Below are positions 33,431 to 47,000 of a stretch of DNA of 64,000 nucleotides, one piece after another. The number at the start of each line of letters is the position of its first letter. Position 1 is the stretch's first letter. The notes beneath the pieces are model-generated. The model ran no database searches. It saw only the letters and a program-made list of their open reading frames with translations, and was not told the origin of the DNA. This DNA comes from Tetradesmus obliquus (taxonomy: Eukaryota; Chlorophyta; Chlorophyceae; Sphaeropleales; Scenedesmaceae), in NCBI GenBank assembly GCA_030272155.1, contig CP126199.1, positions 4,204,501 through 4,268,500 on the forward strand, given 5' to 3'. The translations under genes and the position numbers were made by a program.

Positions 33431-36400
33431 ACTGGTGTGCAATGCTTCTCAGTCCCTTGGCGGCGCACGCTACGTTTTCTTGTGAGCAGCATGCACGGGG
33501 GCCGCTGCCCTTGCTGCAAGGGAGCAAGCTTATGGCGAGTGCGAGGGCAATTAATTCGTGCTTACGGCGTTGCCATTTGTGCTTGTTCAGTGTGCAGGTC
33601 ATCAGTCACAGTACATAGCATTGCGGGAAAGCACAGCATAATGTGCGGGTTCACTGACAGGCAGGCATGTGTTTTTGTACGTCTGCATTCATGAGTGCTG
33701 CACCCTACTTGAACACATAGTGTGCGCTGTTGCTGCGGTTACATGTCTGCCTTGCGGTTTTGCCAGTGATTACATGGGTTGCACTGATGACTGTGTCAAG
33801 TTTATGCCGTGTGGGATGTTGGAACCTGAACGTGCACAGGCTTCTTCTTTCCGCTTAAGCTTTTGTATAATAGTGATCAGTGCACATGGGGCCATATTGT
33901 TTGTTCTTCTGCTACTGTGTCTGAGCAGTACATACGGACTGTTGACGGCTTGCGCAGGATGTTCATCAGAACTGGCTGTGTGACATGCAAGTGTGTGTTT
34001 GTGCACGACAGGTGTATGCGGCTTGCAGTACGAGTGTGGTGGCAGTCAACGCAATCTGATCAGAGCAGTGGATCATGTTGGGCCGGCAACACTATCAGTT
34101 TGGGCAGGACTGAATGCATTTGTGATGTGCCACCTTTCAGTTGCTAAGCAGCAGCAGCCGTTGTCGCTGGCGAACACAATGCCTGATCTTGTGCCACACT
34201 GCTTGGGCCGTGCACCTGTGGTTGGCTGCAGTGGCCTGCAGGCTTTGAATGCACTGCTGCTAGTGGTATGCGCTGCCCGAAATGCAGTTGCTGCTGCTCC
34301 CCGGGCTGGATCCTGCCGCAGCCCATGGACCTGGTCAAACTGGCTTGAGCACCTCTTTGCGGTTATGGGAAGCATACAGATGTTGGTATTCAGGATGGTG
34401 GTGCGGATCATCATTGGGCGGCTGCGCATACGAACTTCGCTGCGGAACTTGAAGGTCCCACTTTGCACACAGGTGAATGATTCCAAAGCGGCCATTGGGT
34501 TGTTCTGTAGCTGCTGCCGACCATCGTGCTGTGCTTGCTTTGTTGCACCGTTGGGGTTTGGCAGGCAGGCCAACTCGGAGCTGAGCAAGCACCCACACAA
34601 TTCCCTCTTGATTGTGAGCTTACATCATCTTGTTCAGCACTGCGGCAGGCGTGAATCTCTGCGTCATTGGAGACATGTAACTGTTCAAACAGTTTGAAGC
34701 AGACGGGCTGTCTAATATCAACTTCGGCTGAGTCAGTGGAAGACTCTTCCAGCAGTGCTGACTGTTCAACAGTCAGTCAAGTTGACTGGCAGCAAGCTGC
34801 ACACCCTCAATGACTGCAGCGCCACGCCAACGGCTGCAAATGTGTAACCCCAGCCAGTGCGTGCTGCCACAAGATGCTATTTCCAACATACTTTCAGGAA
34901 TGTGCCCGTGCTTGTTACAGAAGCAGGTGCTCCGGCAGCAGATGCTACAGCTGTAGGCAGCAGCCAGCAGACATGCAGGTCTGCCCCAGCCAGGCTGCCA
35001 GCTGGCTGCGGCACTGCAACGGCTACAGCCAGTCGACCAATTCATGCAAACCCATAGGAAGCAGAATGCTGCACCCAACTTGAATGTCAGGCTACTGCGA
35101 TCCGCAGCTGCTCAGCGGCGCTGCAGGCCCGCGACACCCGCTGCAGCAACCCAGCCTGCTCTACCACACTACGACTCATTCCTTTTGAAGTACCACTGCA
35201 GAGCAGTACTGTCCTCTGTTGAAGTAGCACTGCAGGACACTGACGGACATATTGCCTTCACAAGCTCTACCAGTGCACAGGTAGTACCTGCTAGACACAT
35301 GGGGCGCTCTAGAACGCTGCCCTATCGATGGCGCAGATTCACAATCTCATCAGCAACCTGGCACTACAGTGGTTGAACCACGTGCAACCAGCATGCTTGG
35401 CAAATGAATTGGGGATGCTCACCACCCTGTGGGGTGGCACAACACACTGTAGCCCCCTTGCAACCTTCATGGCGGTGCAGCAGTGTTTGGCTGTGCGTGC
35501 AGCACTCAAAGAAACGTCAATGGCACTACAGATGGTCAACAACTGCGCATGTCCTGTCACATCCGGTCAACAACTGCGCATGTCCTGTCACATCCGGTCA
35601 ACAACTGTGCATGTCCTGTCACATCCGGTCAACAACTGTGCATGTCCTGTCACATCCGGTCAACAACTGTGCATGTCCTGTCACATCCGGTCAACAACTG
35701 TGCATGTCCTGTCACATCCGGTCAACAACTGTGCATGTCCTGTCACATCCGGTCAACAACTGTGCATGTCCTGTCACATCCGGTCAACAACTGTGCATGT
35801 CCTGTCACATCCGGTCAACAGGTATGTACAAACACCGTCTACTCCAAATGTCGGCGTCAGCAGACATTCGTCGCAATCACGCGAACACATCAAACTCGCA
35901 TGCAGTCGCATGCATTCTCAGGCAAGCAGTTGCACAGCCGCACACTTTGAAAGAGTGTCACTGCCATTGCCATGGGCTGCTGCAGCCTGGAATAGCAGGC
36001 GGGTGCTGTCAACCGCAATGCTCGGCAAGTGCCATGCATCTCAAACCGTAATGTAGTTCCATGCGTACAATGAAACGCTGCAATTATCTGTGTGCACACG
36101 TGCTTGATGGGTGATGTAAACCAGTGTACACCAACTGCTGGCTGCAACCGTCTAGCACAACCTGCTCAACACCCCGTTGCATGCCTCGCATGCAGCCTGG
36201 TACACTTATTGCCCATCTGCCGAGCTGTGTTGTAATGACCTTTTGAGTCAACAACCTGCATCAGCTGACAAAATCATAGACACAGCGCTCAGATGCACTG
36301 CTGCAAGTTGTAACTCCGCCGCCAGAAACTACAAACGCAACCACTGGGCAGGCCAGAGACATGTGTGCAGAAGCCACCCAAACCTGCAACCACCGCCCAC

Positions 36401-36667
36401 CGTTATATCTGTACATGCAAATCCACAGCAGTGCATTTCCAGCAAAGCGCTAACCAGCAGGCTCCGTGCGGAATAACACAATCCACGCAGGTGCAAAGAT
36501 GCACGCCAGCAAAGCCGCCTGTCTGCTGTCAAAACCTATTTGTATCACACCCTGATCCAGCACATCATTCAAATGCATCCAGAGCTCCATATCTCCTGGC
36601 CCCTGCCGCCTGCATACCCCAACGCGCCCACCACGCACCCGTCCCACCCGGCCCACCCCCTCACCCC
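33431..36667. other. Convergent 3.2-kb intergenic region
   Basis: Lies between the 3' ends of the LRR gene and the aldehyde dehydrogenase gene. It holds the 31-bp minisatellite at 35534-35820 and two overlapping near-palindromes at 34758-34788 (CTGACTGTTCAACAGTCAG and CAGTCAAGTTGACTG). A 234-codon frame at 33993-34697 (plus) has no domain or coding character and is not called. Confidence 0.5.
35534..35820 (+). repeat. 31-bp minisatellite, nine copies
   Basis: Unit begins GGTCAACAACTG and ends CCTGTCACATCC. It repeats at a strict 31-bp spacing from 35534 to 35812, plus a partial tenth copy. The first two copies have CTGCGC; the rest have CTGTGC. Otherwise the copies look identical, so the expansion is recent. 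Because 31 is not a multiple of three, each reading frame passes through all three phases and repeats every 93 bases. Confidence 0.95.
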
Positions 36668-39600
36668 TCACACCTTCTCCTTCTGCGGCTTGGCCACGGC
36701 CCAGGAGCCCCGCAGCGCATGCACCGCCACCGCCACCAGATAGCTCAGCGACAGCGCGGGGTTGTGCTGGCTGGCCATGAACTTGAAGGCCCACGGCAGC
36801 GCCGCGCCCAGCCCGATCTGGCCCACGCTCCACAGCGGCTGCGGGCTGTAGCGCCACGGCGCGCGCAGCACGCTCTTCTGCGGGTGGTCGTACAGGTAGG
36901 TGTTGTGCACGAAGCCCACCCCGCTGCCGATGTCCTGCGGGGTGTGTCCCGGGAAGGCGCCCCACACCAGGGGCGTGGCGCTGAACCCCACCAGGCTGGG
37001 CGCGTTGACCGCGACGCTGCCGTAGCGCAGGCCAGCCACGGCCGCGTCAAAGGCGTCCGCGTACTGCTGCTGCGTCTCCGGGTGGATGAACAGGCTGCGG
37101 CGGCAGCAGCAGCAGCAGCGGTGGCGGAGTCAGCATGAACAGCGTTTCTGACAAACAGCCAGCTGCCTGCCCTGGACAAACACTGCAGGCAGCCCCAGAT
37201 GCACTTTGACTGCCAGATGTGCTGCCAGTGATCCTGCTCCTGTACACACCACAGGTCAAAAAACAGTCCGTACCCGAACCGAATGCAATCCAATTTTGCT
37301 TCAAAACAATGCAAGCTACTGTCACACAACATATACATGTATACCACCCGAACGTCACAAAAACGTGTTAATGTCATAATTCTTGGATGCTTCAATAGCC
37401 TGCTTGCATGCAAATGATGCAAATCCTGGGTCAAGAATAGTGAACATCTAGGACGTATCAACAGCCTGCTTGCTTGCAACTGATGATAACACCTCTGTCA
37501 ACAACAGTCACTGTTTCCACCCACCTGGCGGCCAGCGTGCCCCAGCACTGCTCATTGGCAAAGTCCACCGCCTGGCGCATGAAGTCAGCCGTGCCGTGGC
37601 AGTCTCGCAGCGCCACCTCCTGCAGCACGCCGCCCCAGTTCTCCTCACGAGTCTGCGCCTGCTCAGGCGTCAAGCCTGTTGGCGAGCGAGCCCACCAGCA
37701 GCAGGAGCAGCAGACACCACGCAGCATCGAACGTCAGCATATGAAAAGCGCGCAGGACACCCATTGTAGTCATCGCTCGCCAAAGCACTTAAGCATTTTG
37801 GGGCAGATGCGTAGCTTTTGTACCATTTCGTTACACTGCTTACATGCAAAGTGCATCACTGTCCACAGTGCAAGCATCTGTCTACAGCAGACAAATTAAC
37901 AAGGCGCTGCATGTCCAGAGCCTAACACAGCGCACCCACACCCCCGCGATACGCCCACATACACGAGATGCCACTGCTAGGCTGTCCTAATTGAACATTG
38001 TGTTAGCCTGCTTGCATGCTTCCATTGTAGTCACTCTGCTGACACGCCGCCGCCGCCCCTGTGGCCAGCTTTCAGGGCTGCGCAAGATGCGCCCAACGCA
38101 CACATACGCACCACGCAGCACTACGTAACACCACAGCAAAGGCCCGCCTGCAGCACATCGCAGGGCACGGCCTGCGCAGGGCCTTCACAGGCCAAACACT
38201 TGACCCTCACCCTCACACCCGCCCCCGTCACCCCCATCACGCCTAAACACGCGCAGCCGCCGCACCTGTGACCAGCTGCCAGGGCTCAGACGGGATGTGG
38301 CCAGGGGCCTGGCCCTTGCCCGGCACGGCCTGGCCCAGCGGTGTGGCCCCAGGGAAGCGCGCCTTGAAGGCATCAATGCGCGCAGCACTGCCCGGGTACC
38401 ACGGCGCGCGGCGCTGCAGGTTGTCCAGGCAGGTGGCCAGTGTGGCCAGGAAGGCGCCCCGCAGCGGCCAGGAGGCGTCCGTGATGACCAGCTGCAGCAG
38501 TGCAAAAGTGTCAGCGGGCGGCAGGGCACAGGGCACAGTAAGGCAGCTTGAGCGCAGGGCAGAGGTAGGTGCAGCAAATGCCATGGCACCTGCACTTGCA
38601 GCATATAAGGTTTTGTGCTGAGGGTGTGCAGCAAGCATCGTTGCCGTGGCGGCTTGCTGGTGTGAGGTGAGCATAGGTCGAGTAGACACAGGTGTGCAGC
38701 AAGTGTGCAAGGCGATAGCAAAGATAGCCATGCACCAGCTAGCAGGGCAGCTCAGCCTGAAAGGTATTGCGTGCAATACAATCACTTACTGCCATGTGCC
38801 ACACAATCAATGGTCATTGTGCACGCTGCTAGCACGGCAGCAATGACAAAGTCCACCCCGCCACCCCAAGCCAGCTGCTCCGTGCCGCACCTCTGCCGCG
38901 ATGCAGTTGTGCCCCGCATTCTGCGCCAGCCCCGAGGCCACGTTCATGGCGTGGTACTCCATGTCATCACGGCTCCAGGGCCCCGGCACGATGATGTAGG
39001 GCGTCACGTTGCCCAGCTCAGCCGTCACACGCTTGCTAAGCCGCGGGCTATCCGTGGGCTGCAGCCGCCGCCGCAGCAGCAGCAGCGGTGGTGGCGGCGG
39101 CGGCAGAGTAGCTCAGGTCAGTAAGGCTCACACCAGCAGCAGAGCGAAGGCCAGACACCTCTTGCTGCATAGATGCCGCAGCAGCCCCAACAGCCGCAGC
39201 CACCTGTGCAAGGACATGCCCTGTACCCCAACTGCTCATTTGTGGGCTGACGCATGTGATAAGCAACCACCCAACCCTACCGCCCACCACCTGCTGCCTG
39301 GGCCTTGCTTAGCACCCTCCAGCACCCTCCCACATAGACGTTCACAACCATGCGCTGCTGCCGTCGCCCAAGCACACCCAGCTGTATATCGGCACCCAAT
39401 TTGGTGCTGCTGGACATGCTGCTGCTGCAGCGCGCTACTTGAGGCTGCTGAACATGCTGCTCCTGCTGCTGCTGCTGCTGCTGCGCTCACCCTGGGGCTG
39501 CCGAACATGATGTTGTTGTAGGTTGCCTCCGAGCCTGTGAGGTGCACCGCGCCCACCAGGCCGTGGTGGCAGCAGTAGGAGCCCACGTCAGCGCCGCCGT

Positions 39601-42279
39601 ACACAAACTCCAGGAAGCCGCGCTGCACCAGCGGCGCAAACGCCTGCAGCAGCAGCAGCAGCAGCAGCAGGCGACACTTCACTTGTCTGTCGCTGCGAGT
39701 GAAGCGCCTGCCCATTGTGCAAGCACGCTGCTCAACACAGGCAAGTCGCTCTAGAGCAGTCCTTGCAGCAACCCTGGGCCCCACATGCAGCTGCTGAGCA
39801 AAAAGCCTTGCAAGACACATCCTGCTACAGGCCATCGGTGCAGGCACGCCAGATATGGCCAGCACAGCCACTGCTGCGACCACACTCGCTCCGTCCCTTC
39901 CCATGTGGGACTGCGTCACATACAACCAGCATATGTACTAAACCACACCAGCCTCACACCGCAATGAGGACAGCGACACGCCACTGGCCCAATACAGCCA
40001 CCGCTGCCCACAATCACAGCACGCGCGTCGTAAACCTTGAATCACAGTGAGATACATCATTCAACGCCAGCTCGAGCCCACTGCTTACATGTACATGAAA
40101 ACTGCATACTTTCTGTCAAAAGCTGCCCAACCTCACCTGGCGCAGCAGCGGGCCGTAGTAGTCGTTCACTGGGTTCATCTTGGCCAGCACCACGCGGTCC
40201 TCAGCAAACAGCATGTGCAGGATGTCCAGCGCCACCACAGGCACCTGGTTGCCAGCACCTGCACATGGCCAGCACAGAAGGGCAGCACAACAAGGCAACA
40301 AGGTGTGCGTTCATGCAGCCGGCACACAGCAACAAGAGCAGCAGGTAGATGCAGATTTTAGCATGTGGTGGCAGCGCTTGATGTGCAACACATTGGCACC
40401 TGACCAATGATCGCAGCCTGGCACTTCAAGATGAGCAGAGTGACCTGATGCAATGCCACATTGCTGCCGCCGGCGCTATCTTTCCCTCCAAGGCTGCTGC
40501 TGCCGACCCACGCAGTGCACGGGCCACCCAGGTTGGCACATACAGCCCAAGTCTGCTGCAGCTATGCTTCTACCTCCGTGCCTGCCCCTGCTTCGCCTGC
40601 TGCGCCTGCTGCTGCTGCGCCCACACAGCTCCCTCCACAAGGCCTGACAACCACGCCCGCCAGCTGATATTGCTGCTCCTGCTAGCTTCCATCATGCTGC
40701 CCCCCCTGCTGCCGGCCCCCTGCTGCTGCTGCTGCCGCTCACCCAGCACCAGCGCCACGCACCTCCCTCCCCACAACTAGCAACACCCGCTCACTGCTGG
40801 CTTAGCTGCTTCTTTCACCATGCTTCCGCTGCTTCCCGCTGCTGCTGCTGCTGCTGCTGCTGCTGCCGCTGCTGCCGCGGCTCACCCAGCACCAGCGCCA
40901 CCGAGCCGGGCCCAGGCAGCCCCCCCTCCGCCTTGTGCCTGTACACCTCGCCCTGGCTGGGCCCCTGCCCCGGCTGCAGCCAGATCTCTCCCACAAAGCC
41001 CGGGAAGAAGGCGGGCACCATGTTGCCAGGCCACACCACAGCCACCTGCTGCCCGTCAGGCCGGCGGTACACCTGCAGGGGCTTGCGCTGGCCACCTGCA
41101 GCAGCGGTATACATGCAGCGGTGTACATGCAGCACGTGCGCAGGCAGCAGCTGAGCGAGGGAGGTGTGAGCCACGGCATCTGCACAGGCAGGCAGCTGGC
41201 ACATGCAGGCACTGCTCAGAGGTCACCACCCGCATACAGCTGCCAGCATGATGATGAAACGCCCGTCAGCGAATGTTTTCAGCACTGCCGCATCATACCA
41301 GATTACTCAACGCAATGGCTGCCGCAGTGCTGGCCATGCACTGCGCATACATTGCACTTGGGCGCTGCATCCGCTGACAGCGGCAGCGGCTTTGGCTGGG
41401 ATGCAACTGCTGGCAGCAGCAGCAGCATCAGCAGCAGCAGCAGCCTCAGGGCCGCACCTGCCATCATGGCCTCCCTGTACTCCAGGATGCCGCTCACCAC
41501 AGGAGTGAGGCTGGCCCTGCAGGCAGGTGAAGCACAGGACCAGTACTGTGAGGGCAGGCAATCAGGACTTCCGTTGCTGTTGTGTAGCAGGATGCTCATG
41601 TTGCATATCAGCCAGCCAGGCTGGTTGCACTCAAGGTGTCCCAGCAAGCTACAGCTGCAGGCTGGCACTACAAATGCTTGCACAGCTGCATGCAGGGGCG
41701 GCCCAATGAGTGTACTGGTGGATGACTTGTAAGAGTTGACGCACGGAGATTAAGGAGGGTTGGCGCTGCAACATGCGGCCAGTGGTGTGCCCCGAGGTTG
41801 CTGCTGTCATAGCATGTGCTGTGATGTGTGCACTACATGTGCTGCTAGGCTGGACACCTGGGAGCTGCTTGCTGCAGCCCAGTTACTCGCGCGTGTGGCT
41901 GATGTGACACACGGCTGTTTTTAGCTGGCACATGCATGCCTACTCACATCTCATCGCCTATGCCGCCCTCATACGACCCCTTGGCGCGTGTGCCCTCTGC
42001 TGCCATGTCCTTGGCCAGAGCCATGAAGTTCTTGAGGCAGGCAGTCAGCAAGGCTGCCCTCTGCTTCGTGTCCACCAGCACCCATTTCTGCTTGTGCTCG
42101 TCCAGGCGTTGCAGGGCGTTGTCCACCTCTGTTGTGCTGGAAGCAGCAATGGGTGTGTGAGGCAGAGGCAGGATGGCCTTGCGTGGCTTGACCTTGCCTG
42201 TGATCGCCGTACGATCGCAGAATTTCAGAATGGGCTGCAGCATGCACCCAAAGCCGTTCCAAAATGCTGTCTTGTTCAT
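36668..42279 (-). CDS. Aldehyde dehydrogenase superfamily protein
   Basis: Nine exons (42279-41948, 41516-41458, 41095-40886, 40258-40137, 39643-39491, 39058-38891, 38491-38266, 37675-37525, 37094-36668) join in phase to 615 residues. ALDH landmarks are in order: VVWPGNMVPAFFPG (the catalytic Asn block), ILHMLFAEDRVVLAKMNP, the Rossmann-type LTGSEATYN near 277, AELGNVTPYIIV with the general-base Glu near 306, and QNAGHNCIAAE with the nucleophile Cys near 344. The usual ELGGK motif is changed to ELGNV, and the protein is longer than a typical 500-residue ALDH. The family oxidises aldehydes with NAD(P)+. The divergent motifs place it outside the common groups, so the substrate is unknown. No targeting signal is obvious. 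Confidence 0.8.
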
Positions 42280-44049
42280 CCTGAGAGGATTAGTCACTCG
42301 AAAGCAAGCACGAGCAAACGCGAGCAACGAGGTTATCGTGCAATATCACAAAATAATGAGAAATTGTTTCAGTGTGGCTGCTCTTTCGGCGGGAGGTTGG
42401 CCCAAAGGTAGGTGCGCAGCAGGAGGCAGACAGGCGAGAACGGTTGATCGATAGAGCGTCGGTGACTCTGCTGCCTCGCATGCTGCAAACAACTACCACT
42501 ACCGATGAATGTTCCTGTGCGAAGCGCCAGCTTGCGTCGCAAGTCGTGCTGGTTGAGGGTTCTGCCTGCCTTGATGACAACCTTTCAGGCTCCTCTCAGG
42601 CTGTGAGAGGGGATGATCACCAGGCTTTCAAACGGTTGAGGGTGTAGTGTGTTGCAGTTTTCCTGATTTGACTTCTGTCGGTTAGTTCACTATCGTTTTT
42701 CTTCCAAGCACGCACTCCTGAGGCAGAAGCACAGACAGGTAGATGCATGTGGGTCCTGGCAAGTAACAGCGCGAGCTACACTTGGATGACCACAATATTT
42801 GCAAAGTGGAGAACTGAAGCTGTAGAACACGATGCACAGCCTTCACTCGCCAATTGAATGGCGCATTATGGCCACAGTGTCTGGCACGGACAGTGCCGCC
42901 GCGGCACCACGACAGTCATGGTCAACAGTTGGCGGTTGATATGGAGCAATTTGCACACATGCAACTAGTTCAAAATCTGAAGGCAGCAGCTGCAGGATCC
43001 AGTCCAACCATACAAATTCAATGCAGCTGATGTAAGTCAGGACCATGTGACATGGACGCAATGGCGCCAGCGCGCAGTCCCAACCATGTCAGGCACACCA
43101 ACTGTGCAGAATAGTGTGCATCCCTCACAAACAGCAAGGCATGGCGAGAGCTGCAAAATGGCTAGCAAGCATGGCTGCTTGCCGCTAATGATGGCACTGG
43201 CACTGTTGTCACAACTGCACCAGCGCTCAGCTCTTAACTGTCGATTTGCCAACAATTTCAGCACTCAGTAGGTGCTGCTAAGGTTTTCAGCCGGCTCATC
43301 GTCATCCTGCACTCACGCAGCAGATGACATGTGCGATAAGATAACCTCACCAAAGGTGCTGACAGAACCCAGATGCAAAGGCTGCACTGTCCCAAGTACG
43401 CGGCAATTTTACTTGAACAACAGCCATGCACTCGCTGACTCCACAAAACAGCGGGCACCCCAGCAGCAAACCCTGTTGCTGTTGCCACGCAGCTCAAGGT
43501 ATGTGCATGCAGTGCTGTGTCCTTTCTCGTGCAGCTTATGGGTATGAGCCAACAGCAACAGTAGGCATCTGAGCCGTTAGCAGCGCCACGCTGCCGTAAT
43601 GGTCCCCATAGACTACACCGCTGTGCAGTCCTGAAGCATGAACTTCTGTTTGTGTCTGTGCCATGAAACAGATCTCACTCTGCTGCAACTCACTCGACAG
43701 CTATTCCATGTACGTATGTATGACTGCACATTTGTCTAGGCATATGTCGTGTGTGCCAACGAACATTCCGCGCATGCATAGCTTGCAGCACAAGCACTGC
43801 CGTCGCTGCAGCAGTTCAGCACTACCAGAAACACCCGCCCTGATGCGTGTAGGATGCGCCGTGACAGGAATGGTCGCTCACATGCGCGCCTTTGACAGTT
43901 TTTGTACACTATGAACACCCGCATCTCAGCAATAGCCGCTCACATACACACATGCCAGTGCTGGGATGATGTACCAAACAAGGTGTGCAGCCGGCTGCAG
44001 CCACACAGCAACTGGCTCAGCGCCACCTTGCAGCTGCAGTGCATGCCCC
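42280..44049. other. Intergenic region, no gene supported
   Basis: 5' region of the dehydrogenase gene and 3' region of the ARC6-like gene. Open frames on both strands are short and lack domains. Confidence 0.5.
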
Positions 44050-47000
44050 CTAGCAGCGTGCAGTCTCCCACAGTGCTGCTGCTGGTGCTGGCACTACGCT
44101 GCGGCTGGCAGCTGCACACCTGGCTGCCAGCAGCGCGGCAGCAGCTGCTGCAGCCAGCAGCAGCGCTGGCCAGGCCTTGTGTGCCAGTGCTGCCCAGCGG
44201 CCTTGTGCCTGCTGCTGCTCTGGCTCGAGTGAGTCCCACATCTGCATTTCTAGTGCCTTCATCTGCCGTGCAGCCTCATCTGCAGCAAAACAAAAGGCAG
44301 ACTCAGGGCGGAAGCAATAGATTGAGGCAACCCATACCAGGCATGCTTGCTTATCTATATCTATATCACAAGCTCCTCAGAAATTATTGCACCCGCAGGC
44401 ATGGTTGTGCCTGTTTCATGGGCTTGCACGGCTGGCCAAAGACTGACAGCAGTGCCAGTGTTGCGGCTGCGGCATAGATCAATTGCATGTGGTCCTCACC
44501 TGGTGTGGCAGCAGGCCCGCGCTTTGCGCCAAACAGAGCCCCTTGCCGCTGCTGTGCCTGCTGTTGCTCATCCTGCCCCGCTGCTGGCTGGTTCTTCAGC
44601 CTCAGGCACAGGCTGAACTCCAGCTCAGCGGCATCAGCCTCAAGCAGCAGCTGCTGTTCTTCATCCTCAGCGCTGATTGGTGCTGCAGATGCACTGCGGG
44701 CTGCAGCTCCTGCTGCTGCCTGCTCTAGCACTGCTGCTGCTGCTGCTGGCCCAGCCACTGCTGCAGCAGCCAGTGCAGCTGTGCGTGGTGTGGGGCTGGA
44801 GGGGCGGGAGCTGATGGCTTGGTGGTACACAATGTCATCCTGCTCCTCCTGCACAGGCGTGCTGGAGTGTGGTGTGCTGCTAGCGCCCATTGACTCTGTT
44901 GGCTGCAAGCTGCCGCTGCTGCTGTTGCGGCTAGGAAGGCTGCCCAGCAACCGGTCCCACGCGCTTTTGACCAGCCAGACAAAGAAGGCAGCTACAGCAG
45001 CGGGTATGGTCTGCGTCACGAACTGTGGTAGGTTCCGCACAGCTGCCAGCACCTGCACAGAGGCATCAACAGGAGAGGGCAAGGGCAAACCGCACGGCAT
45101 GTGTCAGGAATGACCTCAAAGCAGGACAGGACTCAGCTGCTCAGTGTTCCTGGCTTGCAACTTCTGGATGCCAAACGGCAGCTCCCACAACTGTGTTGCC
45201 AGCTTATCAGCAGGCTCAGGCCATGGATTTCAGAAGTCTGTGTGCTGCATCACTTGCCTGGATGTACAGCTGCACCCTCCTGGCAGCAAACCACTGCCCG
45301 AGGTCTGCTGCCGCCTGGCCCTCAAAGGCATCAGGCCTGAAGCCGCCCACCACTGCCTCCTGCAGCCACGCCTGGCTCAGCACGTACAGCCCGGGCAGCA
45401 GGTCGGAGCTGTCCGGGGAGTGTGCCTGCACACACAGCACCGGCAGCGCCATCAAACACCGCAGAAACGTTGGAGGGAGATATTCATGTGTGGATCACAG
45501 TGTGTAGCGGCGTAGGTGTGGGTTGAGCAACCTGCATGTACTGTTCATAGTGCCAACAGCCACGAGAGGCAAACAACGTCTACGCCAGCATTCTGTGCTC
45601 ACCAGCACGCTGTCTTCACAGCTGCCCTGCTGCCCCTCTGCTGCATCAGCCAGGCCTAGCAGCTGCAGCGCCTGCGGCGCGTTGCCCAGCAGCAGCGCAC
45701 ACGCGGCTCGCTCCAGGCTGACGTCCATGGCGCGATCCTGCAGGCAGCGCGCGACACCGCAGTCGCAGCAACAGCAACAGCAACAGCAGCAGCAGCAAGC
45801 CCGGCAGTTGCAACCAAGTATGAGGGGCATTTGCTTGTCTGCAAGGTCACGCAGCACGAGCTGGGTCTTGAACTCGAGCAGCTGCTGCCAGAGCAATGGC
45901 ACAAGCGCCAGGCTAGCTTTAGCCAGCTGACACTGCATATGGCCAAGTGAGCACTACACAGCAACCAACCTTGTCTGCTGCTTCCCCGAGCTGCTGGAAC
46001 AGCGAGGCTGCGCGCTGCACCAGGTGGGGCTGGTGCCGCTGGTAGCCGATGGCTGCTGTGGCGAGTGCGATGTCCAGCCTCTGGAAGGCAGACAGCTGCA
46101 CGCCACTGGGGAGGCTCTTGTACAGATCCAGCTGCAGCATGAGCAACGTCACAGACACGCAGCACGTAGGCAGCAGGGGGCAGCGGCTGTGAGTCAGGCG
46201 CTGTGAGAACAAGGCGAAGCAGCTATCCCAGCACAGTTAAGCACTTCAGAGAGAATCAGTTGAGAACTTGCAGTATGTTGCTGCTGTCAGCTTGCTTGGC
46301 TGCGCGCAGGACGCCCTTTCCTGCAACCCTCCATCATCATGCATGCATGCATAGACACCTACCAACCAGTGCATACCGACACGCACTCCAGCACAAGCTG
46401 TGCGTCTATGGAGGACAGCATTCAAACACTGCTCCAAATGCAACCACCCACCAGCTCCTGCTGCATCATAAACGCATGCCCGTGACCAGGAAGACATACC
46501 TGTCTGCACAGACACTCAAGCATATGTTGTGACATCCAGAGAGCATCTACAGGTTCAGCTGCCACCCTCACGCACCAACTCTTGCGGCATCATGGCGCTG
46601 CGGGCCTTGGCCAGGAAGCCGTCCCTGTCACTGCCCACAGGCGACAGCTTGGGCGGCAGCTCCCAGGCCAGCTTGCGCAGCAGGCTGAAGCCGCGCTGCC
46701 GCTGCTGCTGCTGCTCCAGTGGCAGCGCCAGCAGCTCCAGCGCGTAGCGGGGGCTGTAGTCCTGCAGGCAGCAGATGCAGTGATGTTAGAATGCTAGCTA
46801 GCAGCAGCAACACTGGCAGACTGATGGCAGGGCTGCCACAGCCATCGCCTTGCTAGAGTGACATGCTGCTTAGTGGCCTGCACCTGACTGCAGCTGCTGC
46901 GGGTGAAGCTGCAAAGTACTGCAGCAGCAGCAGCAGCAGCAACCGTGCTTTGCTAATAGAAGCACTTGCTGCAGTTTGTCTGTCTACAAACACTCAATCA

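Noticed and set aside
33993-34697. Plus-strand 234-codon frame
   Set aside because: No recognisable domain, mixed composition, and position in a 3' region; not enough for a gene call.
35328-36056. Three overlapping plus-strand frames of 155-242 codons
   Set aside because: They exist because the 31-bp repeat lacks stops in every forward frame. No domain, signal or exon context.
40815-41204. Separate small gene
   Set aside because: It is exon 3 of the aldehyde dehydrogenase plus intron read-through.
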